From the NCBI GenBank assembly GCA_002105175.1, contig MCGE01000005.1, forward strand, positions 1,054,001 through 1,118,000: DNA of 64,000 bases, in the 5' to 3' direction. The position numbers and the translations under genes are program-made. This document shows, piece after piece, positions 31,655 to 42,618 of this stretch; position 1 is the first letter of the stretch, and every line of letters begins with the position of its first letter. The notes below the pieces were generated by a model, which saw nothing but the letters and a program-made list of their open reading frames with translations, did not search any database and had not been told where the DNA came from. Origin of the DNA: Absidia repens (Eukaryota > Mucoromycota > Mucoromycetes > Mucorales > Cunninghamellaceae).

Positions 31655-32200
31655 AGCGCCGCAGATTTCAAATCCCGTCCACGTGAAGTATTTATTTTCT
31701 CCCTCCTTGCCTGTCCTATTTTTTCGGTTCTCTTTCTTTTTGATCATTTTTTTTTCCTTAATTTTTTCTTCACCATTCAGCTTCTATGAGTTATGTTGGA
31801 CTTAGATTAGTGTCAGGACTAGTTTAGAAAGGTTTCAGATAAGGGATCACAAGGTGCATGGGGAAACCCTTTCATTTTGGATTCAGGATTTAGAACCACC
31901 ATTAGTTGATTTTTGGATCCTCCATTAACTTAGTTTACTATTAGTTTGTCCATAGTTTAAATCTATCCTTGAATAAAACATGTCTATTTTTACTTGATTC
32001 AATGCAAAAATGATCCATTAGTCTCTTTCATGTCTTGTGCAGTAGATCCCTTTTTTACTACCATCATCCCATTAGATGAGTGTTGACAAATGTCAAACTT
32101 CAATAAACGATATATATGTATAGTCTTTATCATGTATTTTTGCTTAGTACGGTATATCAGGCCCATTTTTTACAATTGTACCTTTAGACTGGTGTTTACC
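31655..32200 (+). repeat. Dispersed repeat copy A
   Basis: Rightward copy. Opens with TTTCAAATCCCGTC (31666-31679) joined to CACGTG (31680-31685). Exact core at 31803-31822, then ACAAGGTGCATGGGGAAACC, CATTTTGGATTCAGGATTT, TTGAATAAAACATGTC and TCTCTTTCATGTCTTGTGCA. Internal similarity to copy B extends over at least 350 bp. Later blocks include TTCAATAAACG near 32099. No ORF of note. Confidence 0.85.
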
Positions 32201-32496
32201 ATTCTTCAGATCCCCCACCCTATAGCATGTAATAGATCCCTTGTAGTATATTTTTGCTGTGTGTTTCTGGCGTGGGTTACAAATGGGGTAATTCGTTTGG
32301 CGATTTTATGGTTTTAATGTGTTTTATCAGTATTTCGGGCTTCCTGAACTATGGTGTAAGGCAAAATGGGAATTGTTAGTCTATGTATTTATATTTTGGG
32401 GGAGTATGACTTTCTTCGCATTGTATTACAGACGATTTTCTCGAGCGGGCTAGGTGTCCATACAAAAAATGTTTACGTTTTCATTGTCTTCCATTT

Positions 32497-32551
<55 letters not shown>

Positions 32552-34036
32552 GAGCAAGCGCAGTGTTTATTTAAATAGGTATCATAATAGATGGGTAGAC
32601 TGTGACTAACTAATACTAGGTGGAAGTAAGAGGGAGACATAACTAATACAGTAGTATATGAAAAGGAAGAATGTACTATGACTCATAGTATACGTAATGG
32701 AAAGGGGTGTCTGAAATAGTTGACAATTGTTTGGCTGAATATCAAAGGTTGACCTAGAATTTCCTAAGGTGCCAAGAGGATCAACAGGAAGGAGTAGGTA
32801 GAGGACATAGAAGTACAGAATAATGCAAGTCAGAGTCACCAAAGTCCAATAGCTTAGTCAAAAAAAAAAAAAAAAAAGATAAGTATTTTCCGGCCATCAA
32901 ATACATAAATATAACCATCACATAATATATTTTTGACACCTGATAAGAATAATAAAGCTTGTATCTGCTTGTTCATCCAATAAATAGAATTTGAGTCGAC
33001 TCGTATATAGAAACCAGTGGTCTTTTAATAAGGAAGAACCTATGGTCTTTTACCTAAAGCCTTTAACCATGAATTTGTTGTTGCAGATCCCGTCAACATC
33101 CCACCAGAGTTGTTTTATTCCTATTTCGTATAGCAAAGTCCTCCAGTCAATTCTCCTCAAGATCCTAGAGGTCTTAAATACATATAAAAATAAGGATATG
33201 AGTCAATTGGTAAAGTTTGTATATTTTGTGAGAGGAGGTTTTTTTTTCTGCATATGATATGGATGATAAATAAAAAAAGGAATATTCATTCTTACGGCAT
33301 AGTTGAAGTCCAGCGGCTTCCACGCTTCCAGTCGACAAATAAAGAAAAAAGTTTGTCAGTTGAAGTGTTTTTTTTTTTAATTTTTCGGCCCGTTTTTTCC
33401 ATAATTGATATGATAACACAGAAACGCAAACCCATGCGCACACACACCATTTCATTTCCACAGATATGGATTCTTTTTACCAATACTTACCAGCAATTTT
33501 TATTGCAATAAAACTACACTTGATAATTGTGTCATTTTTGATGTGTTAGTTAGCAGTCAAGCTCAAGTGAGATTGGCTATTTAATAAAACAGAAAGGAAA
33601 AAGAAAATGGAGAAATAAGGTATAAATAAAACTTTAAAGCCCGATAATATGATGTTTTTATTGGCCGGTGTTTTTATAAGGGACAGGGGGAAGAGAGGAT
33701 GCAAACAAACCGATAATCATTAGTGCATTGCACAAAGTGAAAGGGTGTTGTTTTTAAGTGTATGATTGGGCGAATGGCTTCTTTTCGATGTCTATGTGCT
33801 ATTCCTTTTGAGTAGCATACCTTTACGCAGCGAAGAAAAAAAAAGACGAAAAAACGGAAGACGGAGGATCTTGGCGGAGTTTTCGTTGGTGTGTTTCAAT
33901 GCCATATGAAAAGGGCAAGCATCCTCATTTTTATTTCTTTTATTTCTTCTTCCTGTTAATCCCACTTTTTATATGATAAAGAAGAAAAAAGTACGATTTT
34001 ATTGCAGACTAACGAACAAACAAACAAACCAAAAGA
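32201..34036. other. Spacer and leader of the Ser/Gln-rich gene
   Basis: 1.8 kb with no supported gene. Holds the A51 tract (32498-32548) and an A18 tract (32860-32877). Small ORFs at 32600-33510 overlap on both strands and lack domain or composition support. Confidence 0.5.
32498..32548. repeat. Poly-A tract, 51 nt
   Basis: Uninterrupted A run seen directly, about 300 bp beyond repeat copy A in the element's orientation. It is the second longest homopolymer in the window. Confidence 0.95.
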
Positions 34037-35571
34037 ATGCCTAGATCAACCTCTGCAGCACCACCACCACCACCTTCACGATCACCCTCCCCTCCTCTTC
34101 CCCAACAGCCAAGGCAGTCATTACGTTCCATTCCTCCTCTTGTCTTACTATCCTTTGCTGTGATCCACTCCCAAGTGTATTGGCTCTATTCTGTTATCTA
34201 TCATTTATATCAAACTTTACCCGATAGAACTAGCGATAATTATTTCGATGAAACTGTTAGAACTCTGACAAAGCGTTCTGGACGAGCAAGAGCATTCTCT
34301 GATCCACAACAAGCATCATCGGAGGTACTTCAACGGCGCCAAACAACTGCTACATCAGCAACTCATTTGAATACGTCTACAGTTAGAGGACGGCCTCGAA
34401 GTAAGTTTTGGAACAATTTACACCGTGAAAGAAGTATGCACTGACTTTTTTTAATCATATATTAGGTACTACAATCAGTGCGACAACTGTAGATGCCGAT
34501 GCTCCACTCCGACGACAGCAATGGGTCCAACATGTGCATGCTTGCCTTGATGAACAAGAACCATTGGATTCTTCAGCTGATATTTCGAAAAGAGGGTCTT
34601 CACAAACTACTATCATGGATGAACGATTAGGACGAACTCGACCTCCCCGATGGTGGCAACGAACGAAACGACATTTGATTCGCCAAGACAAAGATGACGA
34701 AGACGACTCCAGCAACAATAGCAACTTGGCTTCAACATTATCTCTTCCAGTACATGTGTCATCAGCAACAGAATCGACTTCCATATATTCTTCGACAACC
34801 GCTACTGCTAATTCCTTGTTGGCATTAGCAGTGAGTAACAACTCCATGTCTCAAAACATACAATCTGTGTCACCCCCTTGTGATATGCAACATCATCATG
34901 ATATCACTACCATCACCAACCCTAGCCTTACAGTCCAAACGACCGGCTCCACCACCAATCACCCAATTGCATCACAGTCGACAGACACTAGTGCTTCCTC
35001 TTCATCCGCGTCATCAACAATATCCATCAATACCTCAAAACCATCACTTGGTTTTCATCGAGCAACAAATTCATCACAAACGAAACAGCAACAGCAGCAG
35101 CAGCAACAACAACAGCAACAACAACAGCAACAACAACAACTACAGCAGCAGCAAGAGCAACAACAACAACGCCGACCTTTGGCAAAAATTAGATCCGTAT
35201 TCATAAAATCACAAATCGAACCCGAAAAAGCACGCGCTTCCCAATTAGAACCGAAACGACGAACTATTCTTGGCATACCTTCTAGATGGTCATCTTCTGC
35301 CAACAATGACTCAACACCCCCTCCACTATTGGCACCCTCTCATGATTCCAGCTCCAACAATAAACCACCTAACGCCAAGAAGCGGCAATCTGTACGAATC
35401 AAGGAACCACATCAATCGACAACCAAGTCTTCACCAGCAACATCTTCACCTCTCGCACAACAATCTCCTACAACAACAACATCATCATCATCATCACCGT
35501 CATCACCGTCGCCAGTTAAAAAACGCCTGTTTTCGTCTTTACCCGTTTGGAAACGCAAGTCAGTCAGTTGA
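34037..35571 (+). CDS. Unknown Ser/Gln-rich protein with one hydrophobic segment
   Basis: Two exons, 34037-34400 and 34466-35571, give 489 aa. I do not recognise a family. Residues 1-33 are Pro/Ser-rich. Residues about 33-57 (IPPLVLLSFAVIHSQVYWLY) are hydrophobic and could be one membrane segment or a buried helix. The rest is disordered, with basic patches (WWQRTKRHLIRQ), a polyQ run (about 35088-35168) and Ser/Thr-rich tracts. The C-terminus (VKKRLFSSLPVWKRKSV) is short, basic and possibly conserved. A likely poly-A signal CCAATAAAA is near 35718. The intron preserves frame and both exons lack internal stops, so a protein-coding gene is likely; function is open. Confidence 0.75.
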
Positions 35572-35884
35572 TACAATAGACATAGAATCTCCCCCTTCCT
35601 TCTCCACCTTTCCATACACAGTTTTTATTTTTTATTTTTGTATATATTATTACCAATTACCCCACAATCGCACCAGTTAGTTTTATACATTACTTGACCC
35701 ATCTTACATATAAATAGCCAATAAAATCAAAATTACGAAAGACAATGTGTTTTGTTGATTGTTGTATATTAATAATGTGGTGTGGTTAATATGACTAGTT
35801 TGTTTAGTATTAAAAAAAAGACTATATATCATGGTGAAATGGGGTGAATGACGGTTTTTATTTTGATTCATTTTGGTTTGGCCA

Positions 35885-35915
<31 letters not shown>

Positions 35916-36161
35916 ATGGATATAAAGGAGAAACAAAATAACTAATAAAGTATGAAAGGGGACAAAAAATATATGGTATGGAGGTGAATGAGGGTCGAAT
36001 ATAAAATAAAGGGATAACAAAATAAAAATAATAAAGGAACGGCTATTAGTAGAAAAGAAATAAAATAAAAAAGAGGAAGGGAAAGGAAAGGGGGAATAAT
36101 AAGATAGATCTATTCAATGGAAAGAGGACAGAGGATGGAAGCAGGGTTCACCACGACATTA
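35572..36161. other. Convergent 3' region
   Basis: Between a rightward and a leftward gene end. It contains an A28 tract (35884-35911) and purine-rich sequence that is probably the ARL8 3' UTR. No gene. Confidence 0.5.
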
Positions 36162-37068
36162 TCACTTTTGACCTTTTCCTTTCTTGATGAGCCATTGCAG
36201 GGTGATGTCAATATTGACTTGATTTTTGGCAGAGATTGAGTAGCAAGAGACTTCACGATTGCTGATTGTTTGCAGATTTCTATATAAAATGAATACAAAG
36301 TCAGTACCATATGCGTGTGTACGAGTGTTTCGAATTCTCGCCCTTTTTTGTTTCGCTACATACAATACTTCGATAAGTTCCTTGACCGTCAGGGCATCTT
36401 CCAGATCATTCTTGTTGCCAAGGACAAGCATAGGTATATTGGCCAATTGTGGTTTTTCTAATAGTGCCTTGAGTTCTGTTTTCGCCGCCTCCAGCTTGCT
36501 ATGATCTGCTGCATCGACAACAAAACTATTCAATGTGTATGCTATCAGTACCCTGTCCTACCACACTATTTTGTTTTTGTTGTTTTTTGTTTGGCAGAGA
36601 AAAGACTTACACTATAGCATTGACTCCACGACAATAGCGTTCCCACATACTCCTAAATCGAGGCTGACCACCAATATCCCATAACTTCATTGTGACATTA
36701 CCCTTCGTCACCTTGCGCATATTGAATCCAACCGTAGGTATAGTATCTTCCATAAACTGCCCAGACTATTTTCCAAGAATTCCATATAATGATAATGATA
36801 AACCATGAATGCTTTGTTCTGATACATCATCTTGGCTGCTCTTTTACTACACCATATTTCTCTTACCGCCATCACATTGACTAAAGTTGTCTTGCCGCTG
36901 TTCTGAAGTCCTACTAATGTCAATTCCATTTCGGTCTGAAATAACACCAAGATGGTATGGAAGAAAAAGGAGTTAATACAATATACATAAGGTACTGGAA
37001 CTATCGATACCTACTTTAAAGAAAAGACTTCGTATCCACTCCAGTATCGAATTCAAAATGCTTGCCAT
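36162..37068 (-). CDS. ARL8: Arf-like small GTPase Arl8
   Basis: Five exons, 37068-37015, 36935-36867, 36765-36611, 36525-36364 and 36279-36162, give 185 aa, matching the usual 186. N-terminal amphipathic helix [18 protein letters not shown] has no Gly2, as in Arl8 (acetylated rather than myristoylated). P-loop GLQNSGKTT, switch region [40 protein letters not shown] and CYSISAK are intact. Exon 4 uses donor GTATGT after GAAGTATT, which restores [14 protein letters not shown] as in the family. In animals Arl8 sits on lysosomes and drives organelle movement and fusion; a vacuole/late-endosome role is inferred here. Budding yeast lacks a clear Arl8, so its presence fits an early-diverging fungus. 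Confidence 0.95.
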
Positions 37069-38339
37069 GTATAATAAAGTATAATAAAGAGAGAAAAAAA
37101 AAAGAGGAGAAAAAAAAAGAGTGCAAAAAAGAAAAATCCAGACGAGTAAAATTTAATTAGCGATAAAATAGAGCCAATTAGAGTCGCCAAAAAAGTAAAA
37201 GGTCCCACATTGCTTAAAATTTATGATAAAGAGGCTCTTGTCTTTTATTTCATGATGTTGCTGACCATTAACTGTTATAGCTGAAGCATGAGAAATATGA
37301 GCTTGACACAAAAAAAAAGAAAAAAAAAAAAAAAAACTCCGGAATTTTAGTGCACGGACCGATCGATAATGGATCAATGGGAAATACTGGTCCATTACTA
37401 CATTATGCCTAGTCAGGTGTTATGTGTCCGTTATTGTGACCTATATCCAAATTTACTAATGCATGACGGCCGTATTAAGGTATCTCTTTGTGTGGTATCC
37501 ATGAAATGAGGTTTTACTCATTTCCAATGACCCACTTGGAAACTCAAATTTATTTCAAACTTCTGCTCTGGGTGTGGTTTCCTTTTGTGTACGTTCATGC
37601 ATTGTGAGTTCCCAGGCCGTTCTCTGGATTCACGTGAGCAAACGATTTAAACATAGTACAGGCCAGAAAGATGGTAAATTAACTCCCTTTTTTTTTTATA
37701 TTCAATACCAAAACATTCTCACGCATACAACTAATTGATCTACTGAGTGTCAGAGCAGAGGTTGTTGAAGTATGGTTTGTAAATAAAATGTCTTGACACG
37801 GCGCACCAGTTTGCACCTTAATAGGCAGCCACTTGTGGGTCAATTGATTTCAAGTTGAGTATCCTTTATATTATTATTATTATACTGTATGCAAATTAAA
37901 ATAGAAAATAAAAAAAAAAGAGCTGGACTTATGTAATATATCTAGTGTATGGGGGTGGGGAAGGCTGGCAACATGATTCAAGTTGATTGATATATTTGAA
38001 CGGGAGACCGGTGATACGGTCACATTTCATACTAGGTGATATAAAATTATCAACCAGTCGCTAGACCTCATGGAGTCGGACAAGTAGCCATTGATGACCT
38101 AGAAAATGATGCAAAAACGCGGTACAGCAATGACAACTATAACAGCACGACCAAGGTTCTTTGTATCATTTGTCAAGGGAAAAAATGGTCATCAATGATA
38201 AGATGGTTAACTAAGACTGTCAACCAGTTCCTGCAGCACGGACGGAAAATGTTCGTAGTAGGTGAATTCATGAACAAGCCTTTGGTAGCACACTCACAAA
38301 ACAGGCTCAATCTCTACATTGTTTAGAATTTAATGGGTC
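37069..38339. other. ARL8 promoter and spacer
   Basis: AT-rich non-coding DNA with A-tracts (37322-37336) next to the gene and an ATT microsatellite near 37870. No supported ORF. Confidence 0.4.
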
Positions 38340-38915
38340 AGAGGATGATAATAAAAAGGATACATTTTATTCAAACATATTAGTAAATACTAAACTAGAA
38401 ACGAGAGATTCACTGTAACATGAGTTTCAATGCAGAAATCTAGTGAGAATAATCATGAAGGAGACTAGTGTGAGGCTTGAAAAAGGTCAACATTAATCTA
38501 AAGGGACAATTGTGACAAAGGATCTGATACACTGCATAAGACATGAGAGAGACTTATAGAATATTTTTTCATTAAAGAGTGTCAAAAGAGACATATTTTA
38601 TTCAGATATAGATACAAACTAAGACTAAACTAAGACTAGACTATGCCAATGAAAGCTCAAAAGCCAACTAATGGTGGTTCCAGATCCTTGATCCAACATG
38701 AAAGGGCTTCCCCATGTATCTTGTAATCCCTGAGTCGAAACCCCTTCTAAACTAGACCTTACACTAATCTATGATCACTATCGCCTCAAAAAAGTTGAAT
38801 GGTGGAGAAAAAAAAAAAAAAAAAAAAAAAAAGGAGAATGAACAAGAAAGAGAGCGAAAAAATAAAATGAATATTCACGTGTGCGGGATTTGGAATGGGG
38901 CTTTTGTTTTTTTGT
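38340..38915 (-). repeat. Dispersed repeat copy D
   Basis: Leftward copy. Start block CCAAATCCCGCA then CACGTG (38876-38881). Core variant at 38752-38771 with two changes. Then ACAAGATACATGGGGAAGCC, TGAATAAAATATGTCTC, 'TTTAGATTAATGTTGACC' (near 38500) and TTTGAATAAAATGTATCC (near 38367). An A25 tract (38808-38832) interrupts the pyrimidine-rich start segment. Confidence 0.82.
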
Positions 38916-39439
38916 GAGGTCAACTTTTTTTAGTAACCAAGCAGATACATCAACTAAAAGTATTGGCTAGCATCTTCTTTGACTGGAAATACAAATGTTG
39001 GTTTCAGGTAAATGTAATTGGGGACAGGCTAAATATGATATTAGATACCGAATAATTCTTTTTCATTATACATATGTATCTCTGTTATGCGTGTGTGTGT
39101 GTTTGGTATGGACTAACACCAATGAACCTGGACCAAGATACCTGGTCTGTGAAGTCTGCATCTGTCGAATATGCAGCAGTCCTCTAACATAGACTTTTAG
39201 TATAGTGTTTTAGTAGCAAATAATATTTAGGTCTGTTAATTAATTAATGAACAAAAAAGGGCATCATTGACAACATTATGGTTGACTAGACTGCGTTGTG
39301 CATGATTGTCACACTACGTCTTTTTTTATCACCAACCCAACAGCTATTCCAAGTGACAACAATCTATAGTATATATTGATAACGGATATGATACTATATT
39401 GTTCTTTTATTTTATTTTATTTTATTTACAACTGACATC
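38916..39439. other. Upstream region of the MGC micro-ORFs
   Basis: AT-rich DNA; a GTGTGTGT run near 39092. A TTTTA pentamer repeat (39406-39428) ends just before the first micro-ORF and is a plausible leader. No longer ORF supported. Confidence 0.4.
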
Positions 39440-39532
39440 ATGGGCTGTGTAGCTTCTCGGCCAAACAACAAAATCAGTCCTTTGCCACCATTGTATGTGG
39501 TCCATTCTTCCCATTTATCAAAAAAGTTATAA
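39440..39532 (+). CDS. Candidate acylated microprotein 1 (MGCVASRP...)
   Basis: Small ORF of 30 codons starting MGCVASRPNNK and ending SKKL. Gly2 with Ser6 fits the N-myristoylation pattern (M-G-x-x-x-S) and Cys3 is a typical neighbouring palmitoylation site, so a membrane-anchored peptide is predicted. A GTATGT at 39495 could be a splice donor; using the CAG acceptor at 39601 would give a different, short Phe-rich end. I recognise no family. Support comes from its similarity to a second ORF 120 bp downstream, not from length. Confidence 0.4.
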   Translation: MGCVASRPNNKISPLPPLYVVHSSHLSKKL

Positions 39533-39651
39533 ATCACATTGACTTTTATCGTATGATTTGTTTAACTTTTCTTCTACTATCAAACTATCTATTGCACATC
39601 AGTACATTCTTCTTTTTCTAAATATATCATATATCGTATCGTATTATAATC

Positions 39652-39720
39652 ATGGGCTGCATCTGTTCTCGACCACGAAGAGAAAATGGTTTCTTGACTT
39701 ACTCTAGACCATATAAATAA
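39652..39720 (+). CDS. Candidate acylated microprotein 2 (MGCICSRP...)
   Basis: Small ORF of 22 codons starting MGCICSRPRREN and ending SRPYK. Same N-terminal plan as the neighbour at 39440: Gly2, Cys3 and Ser6, then Arg7-Pro8; here a second Cys (Cys5) and two more Arg follow. The context before the ATG is AT-rich in both (…TCATGGGCTG). An AATAAA signal follows at 39844-39849, so both ORFs could sit on one transcript. No family recognised. Confidence 0.4.
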   Translation: MGCICSRPRRENGFLTYSRPYK

Positions 39721-40683
39721 TTGACCTTCAATTTCGTCTACAATGCTTCCTCATTCTATGTATGACAAGCATCCATTCATTTTTTCAATTCTTGTTAATA
39801 TTCTTTTTCTGCCTATCAAGTATCACAGCCATATATAAAACTACAATAAACGTTCTGTTCTTCCATAGGAACTTATATTCAAAAAAAAAAAAAAGATATT
39901 ACGTATTCAAAGATAGTTTAATATTTATAGACTGTGGCGAGTGTAAAATCAAATAAGGGCTTATGGGTGGAATTTTTTTTTTTTCATATGATATTTACAG
40001 AAAATACTGTAAAGAGCAATAAAATAAAGTACAATAGGGGTTCATGCCCGTGGCTTGGTCCTCCGCGTTCGCCATTTTTCACCCTAGAAAAACTCGTCCT
40101 CGTACCAATTCCACAAAAAACAAAAAAGAAGCCAAAATCAATATCAAACACTTTCCGTTTCCATCTCCCACCATTAAATAAAAACAAAGTCCATTATCGA
40201 TAGCTCGCAGTTTGGTAAATCCTGCGCCAGAGTTCTTAACAGATAATATAATGATGGCCTGGCATGAGTATAAATGAACCCTTTTTGCCTTTTTAAATCC
40301 CAGGACAATGCCGCCCACTCTACCGACGATGTTCCATTTCTATCCCCGCCTCCATACTCCAATTGTGCCATTCATTCCCCCTTTTCCATTGTTTTACTTC
40401 ACATATAAAACCACTATGACATCATGGACAACATCAATTAAAAAAAAAAAAAAAAGGAGGGAGCAACTTCCTTAAAAAAAAAAAAAACTAACAGCAGCAT
40501 TTTTATTTTATAAAAAAAAAAACCATTCTATCATGAGAAAGGTGAAATCAAAGCCAGATAAAAAAAGTTGTCGCTTGCTATGCTATGGTTTGTTCTATTC
40601 TACATGAGGGACCAGGGGGGAAGATTGGAGACGGACTCCACCTAAGCTAAGCTAATCTAATCTAATCCTTGCCATCACCATGA
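39721..40683. other. Spacer between micro-ORFs and PPR-like gene
   Basis: Holds AATAAA at 39844, several A/T tracts (40441-40455, 40474-40486) and the probable 3' UTR of the leftward PPR-like gene. Nothing else seen. Confidence 0.4.
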
Positions 40684-42114
40684 TTATGCCGCTGTCAGTG
40701 GGCCAAATTCCTCAGCTAATTTTTTTGATTCTATATACTTGTGCTGTTGCATTTCGACACGGTTCATGACCCTATCAATTGTCAATGTCAAGTCGTTGCT
40801 AAACGCTTCTTCCTTGATCCCAAATTTCCGCAATCGATAATAAAAAGCCAAAACCTTGAGATCTTGCGCTTGAGCCAAATAGGTAGAGATGATGTCCTGA
40901 ATGGCTTACATCCCCTGTTTCTTTGTTGTTGCTGATGTCGTCGTCCAGGATGATAAGGATATTCCATCTCCTACTGTATTGATGTGCTGCTGTGACATGC
41001 TGGACGTAATCGTAGCCGTCGGTGGAGAGAGGGTGTTTGAAAGATTGACCAAGGTGAGCATCAGTTTGTCGGCGTCCGCACAATATTCAGGGAAGGAAGT
41101 TGAATTGTCAGCATGAGCCAATCGCAGGACGATTTTGAGCCACACGGAGATTTGATGGTCGGTCCACATATTCTCAGTAGTTGTAGTCGCAGTTGTTGTT
41201 GGTTTGTCGCCATTGGGACCAGTACCAGTACCAAATTGTTTTACCAGTGAGCGAGCAGCTTCGGCCACCAAATCAAGTGAGGCATGACTAGAGAGTAACC
41301 ATTCGGCGTATCGGGTATAAAGGCCAGGACCAGGTTGGATGGCATCGCTATGGCGTATCAAGTCCTTCCATAAAAAGTCAATGGCGTGTGCATTTCTACA
41401 TTGGATATAGTACCGCAGCATCACGCTACAGTCAAAGGACGTCCGAAATTTGTTGAGGGAATAATGCTGTAACATGGTCACATAGGGTCGCGCTTCGTCC
41501 AGGGGTAATTGTCGTTTGAGGTACGCCTGAATCATATAGGTGCATGTCCGTGTTGTTGGAAGTCGGTGCTGTTGTGTTTCGATCATCGTATCCACCACCT
41601 TCTTGGCCATGGCTAAACCTTGAGGGGTCGGGCAAGAAAGAAATCCACGGATGAGTCGGTTGTACATGGTTGTTGGCACTTGCTGACCCGCTTCTTGCAA
41701 TTGGTGCCATAGAGCTTCTAGCTGTATCATGTCTTTTGCTTTACCGGCGGTATCCAAATTTTGTTTCATTTGTTGAAGTTGCTTTAATGTCAATGGTACT
41801 GATGATATTGAGGAGGAAGAAGAAAGAGAAGAATCGTTGTTCATGGTAACCGGTGTTGTCGTTGAATGTGCACCAAGAATGACTTGATCAATGATATTGC
41901 TGTAGGATTGGTTACTTGGAGTTGACTTTTCCTTCAATTTTTCACGAAACAAAGCAGTGATCCCCATATAGAGTTGCTTTTCTTCCTTTGCACTTAGAAA
42001 CCGCCGGAACCATTGGCTACTGGAAGTATTGAAGTACGCCAGGTTTCGGGGACGTGGTATGACTGATAGTGTAGAGGTTGATAAGGCTGGCGTGCGAATA
42101 AAACGTTGTGCCAT
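40684..42114 (-). CDS. Probable mitochondrial pentatricopeptide-repeat-like protein
   Basis: Two exons, 42114-40975 and 40896-40684, give 450 aa. The N-terminus (MAQRFIRTPALS..RPRNLAYFNTSSSQWFRRFLS) is Arg/Ser/aromatic-rich and lacks acidic residues, a likely mitochondrial import signal. The body has helical pairs of PPR type such as TTMYNRLIRGFLSCPTPQ, 'AKKVVDTMIE', 'TRTCTYMIQAYLKRQLPLDE' and 'DCSVMLRYYIQCRNAHAID', about 35 residues apart. Expected role: organelle RNA binding or translation. The intron (40974-40897, GTAGGA donor, CAG acceptor) is weak but removes a frame break: without it the frame ends at a stop near 40906 while the C-terminal frame (LKVLAFYYRLRKFGIKEEAF) remains open. The alternative is a frameshift. 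Confidence 0.72.
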
Positions 42115-42618
42115 TGAAAAAAAAAGGTAGGAAGAAAAAAAAGGGAAAAGCGAAAAAAAACGGCTGATCAAATTACCAATGACGGGATTTCAAATTGCAG
42201 TTCATTGGTAAGGGAAGAATATACAGTACACATTTATTTAACGATAAACGGATCGACACACGTGAGATAATGGCTTGAAATATTGGTATTAATATTTGTC
42301 AAAAAAGTTCTTTCAGTAATAAAAATGATATTTGTAATAATCTTTAGTTTTTATGGTAGGCCTATACCTTTTAATGCCTGTTTGAAGAACAACTCTTTGT
42401 AATGTGAATGTCGGGCTTGCTGAATAAGCCAAAATAGGGTAAGACCCATTATGTCTCCCTTTTTCTTGGAATTTTTTTTTTATTCTTCTTTTCTCTTTCT
42501 CAAATTTAAACCACCTCCACTGCTTCTTTCACCCCCATTTTTTTTTTTTTTTTTTTTTTGCACCCCTCCCCCCCCCCCTCTACTATCATAGATATCTTCA
42601 CCTCCGCAGTAATATATT
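42115..42618. promoter_or_regulatory. Divergent promoter, PPR-like / bZIP
   Basis: 505 bp between two divergent starts. It contains GACGGGATTTCAAAT at 42181-42195, close to the PPR side, almost identical to the boundary module of the dispersed repeats. A T20 tract and a C9 run lie just before the bZIP start. Promoter function is inferred from position. Confidence 0.5.

Noticed and set aside
31655..31690. tRNA-derived SINE hypothesis for the dispersed repeats (ATTTCAAATCC resembles a B box)
   Set aside because: No A box at the required distance is shared among copies, flanks do not fold as a tRNA, and later AATAAA signals point to polymerase II. Not excluded by computation.
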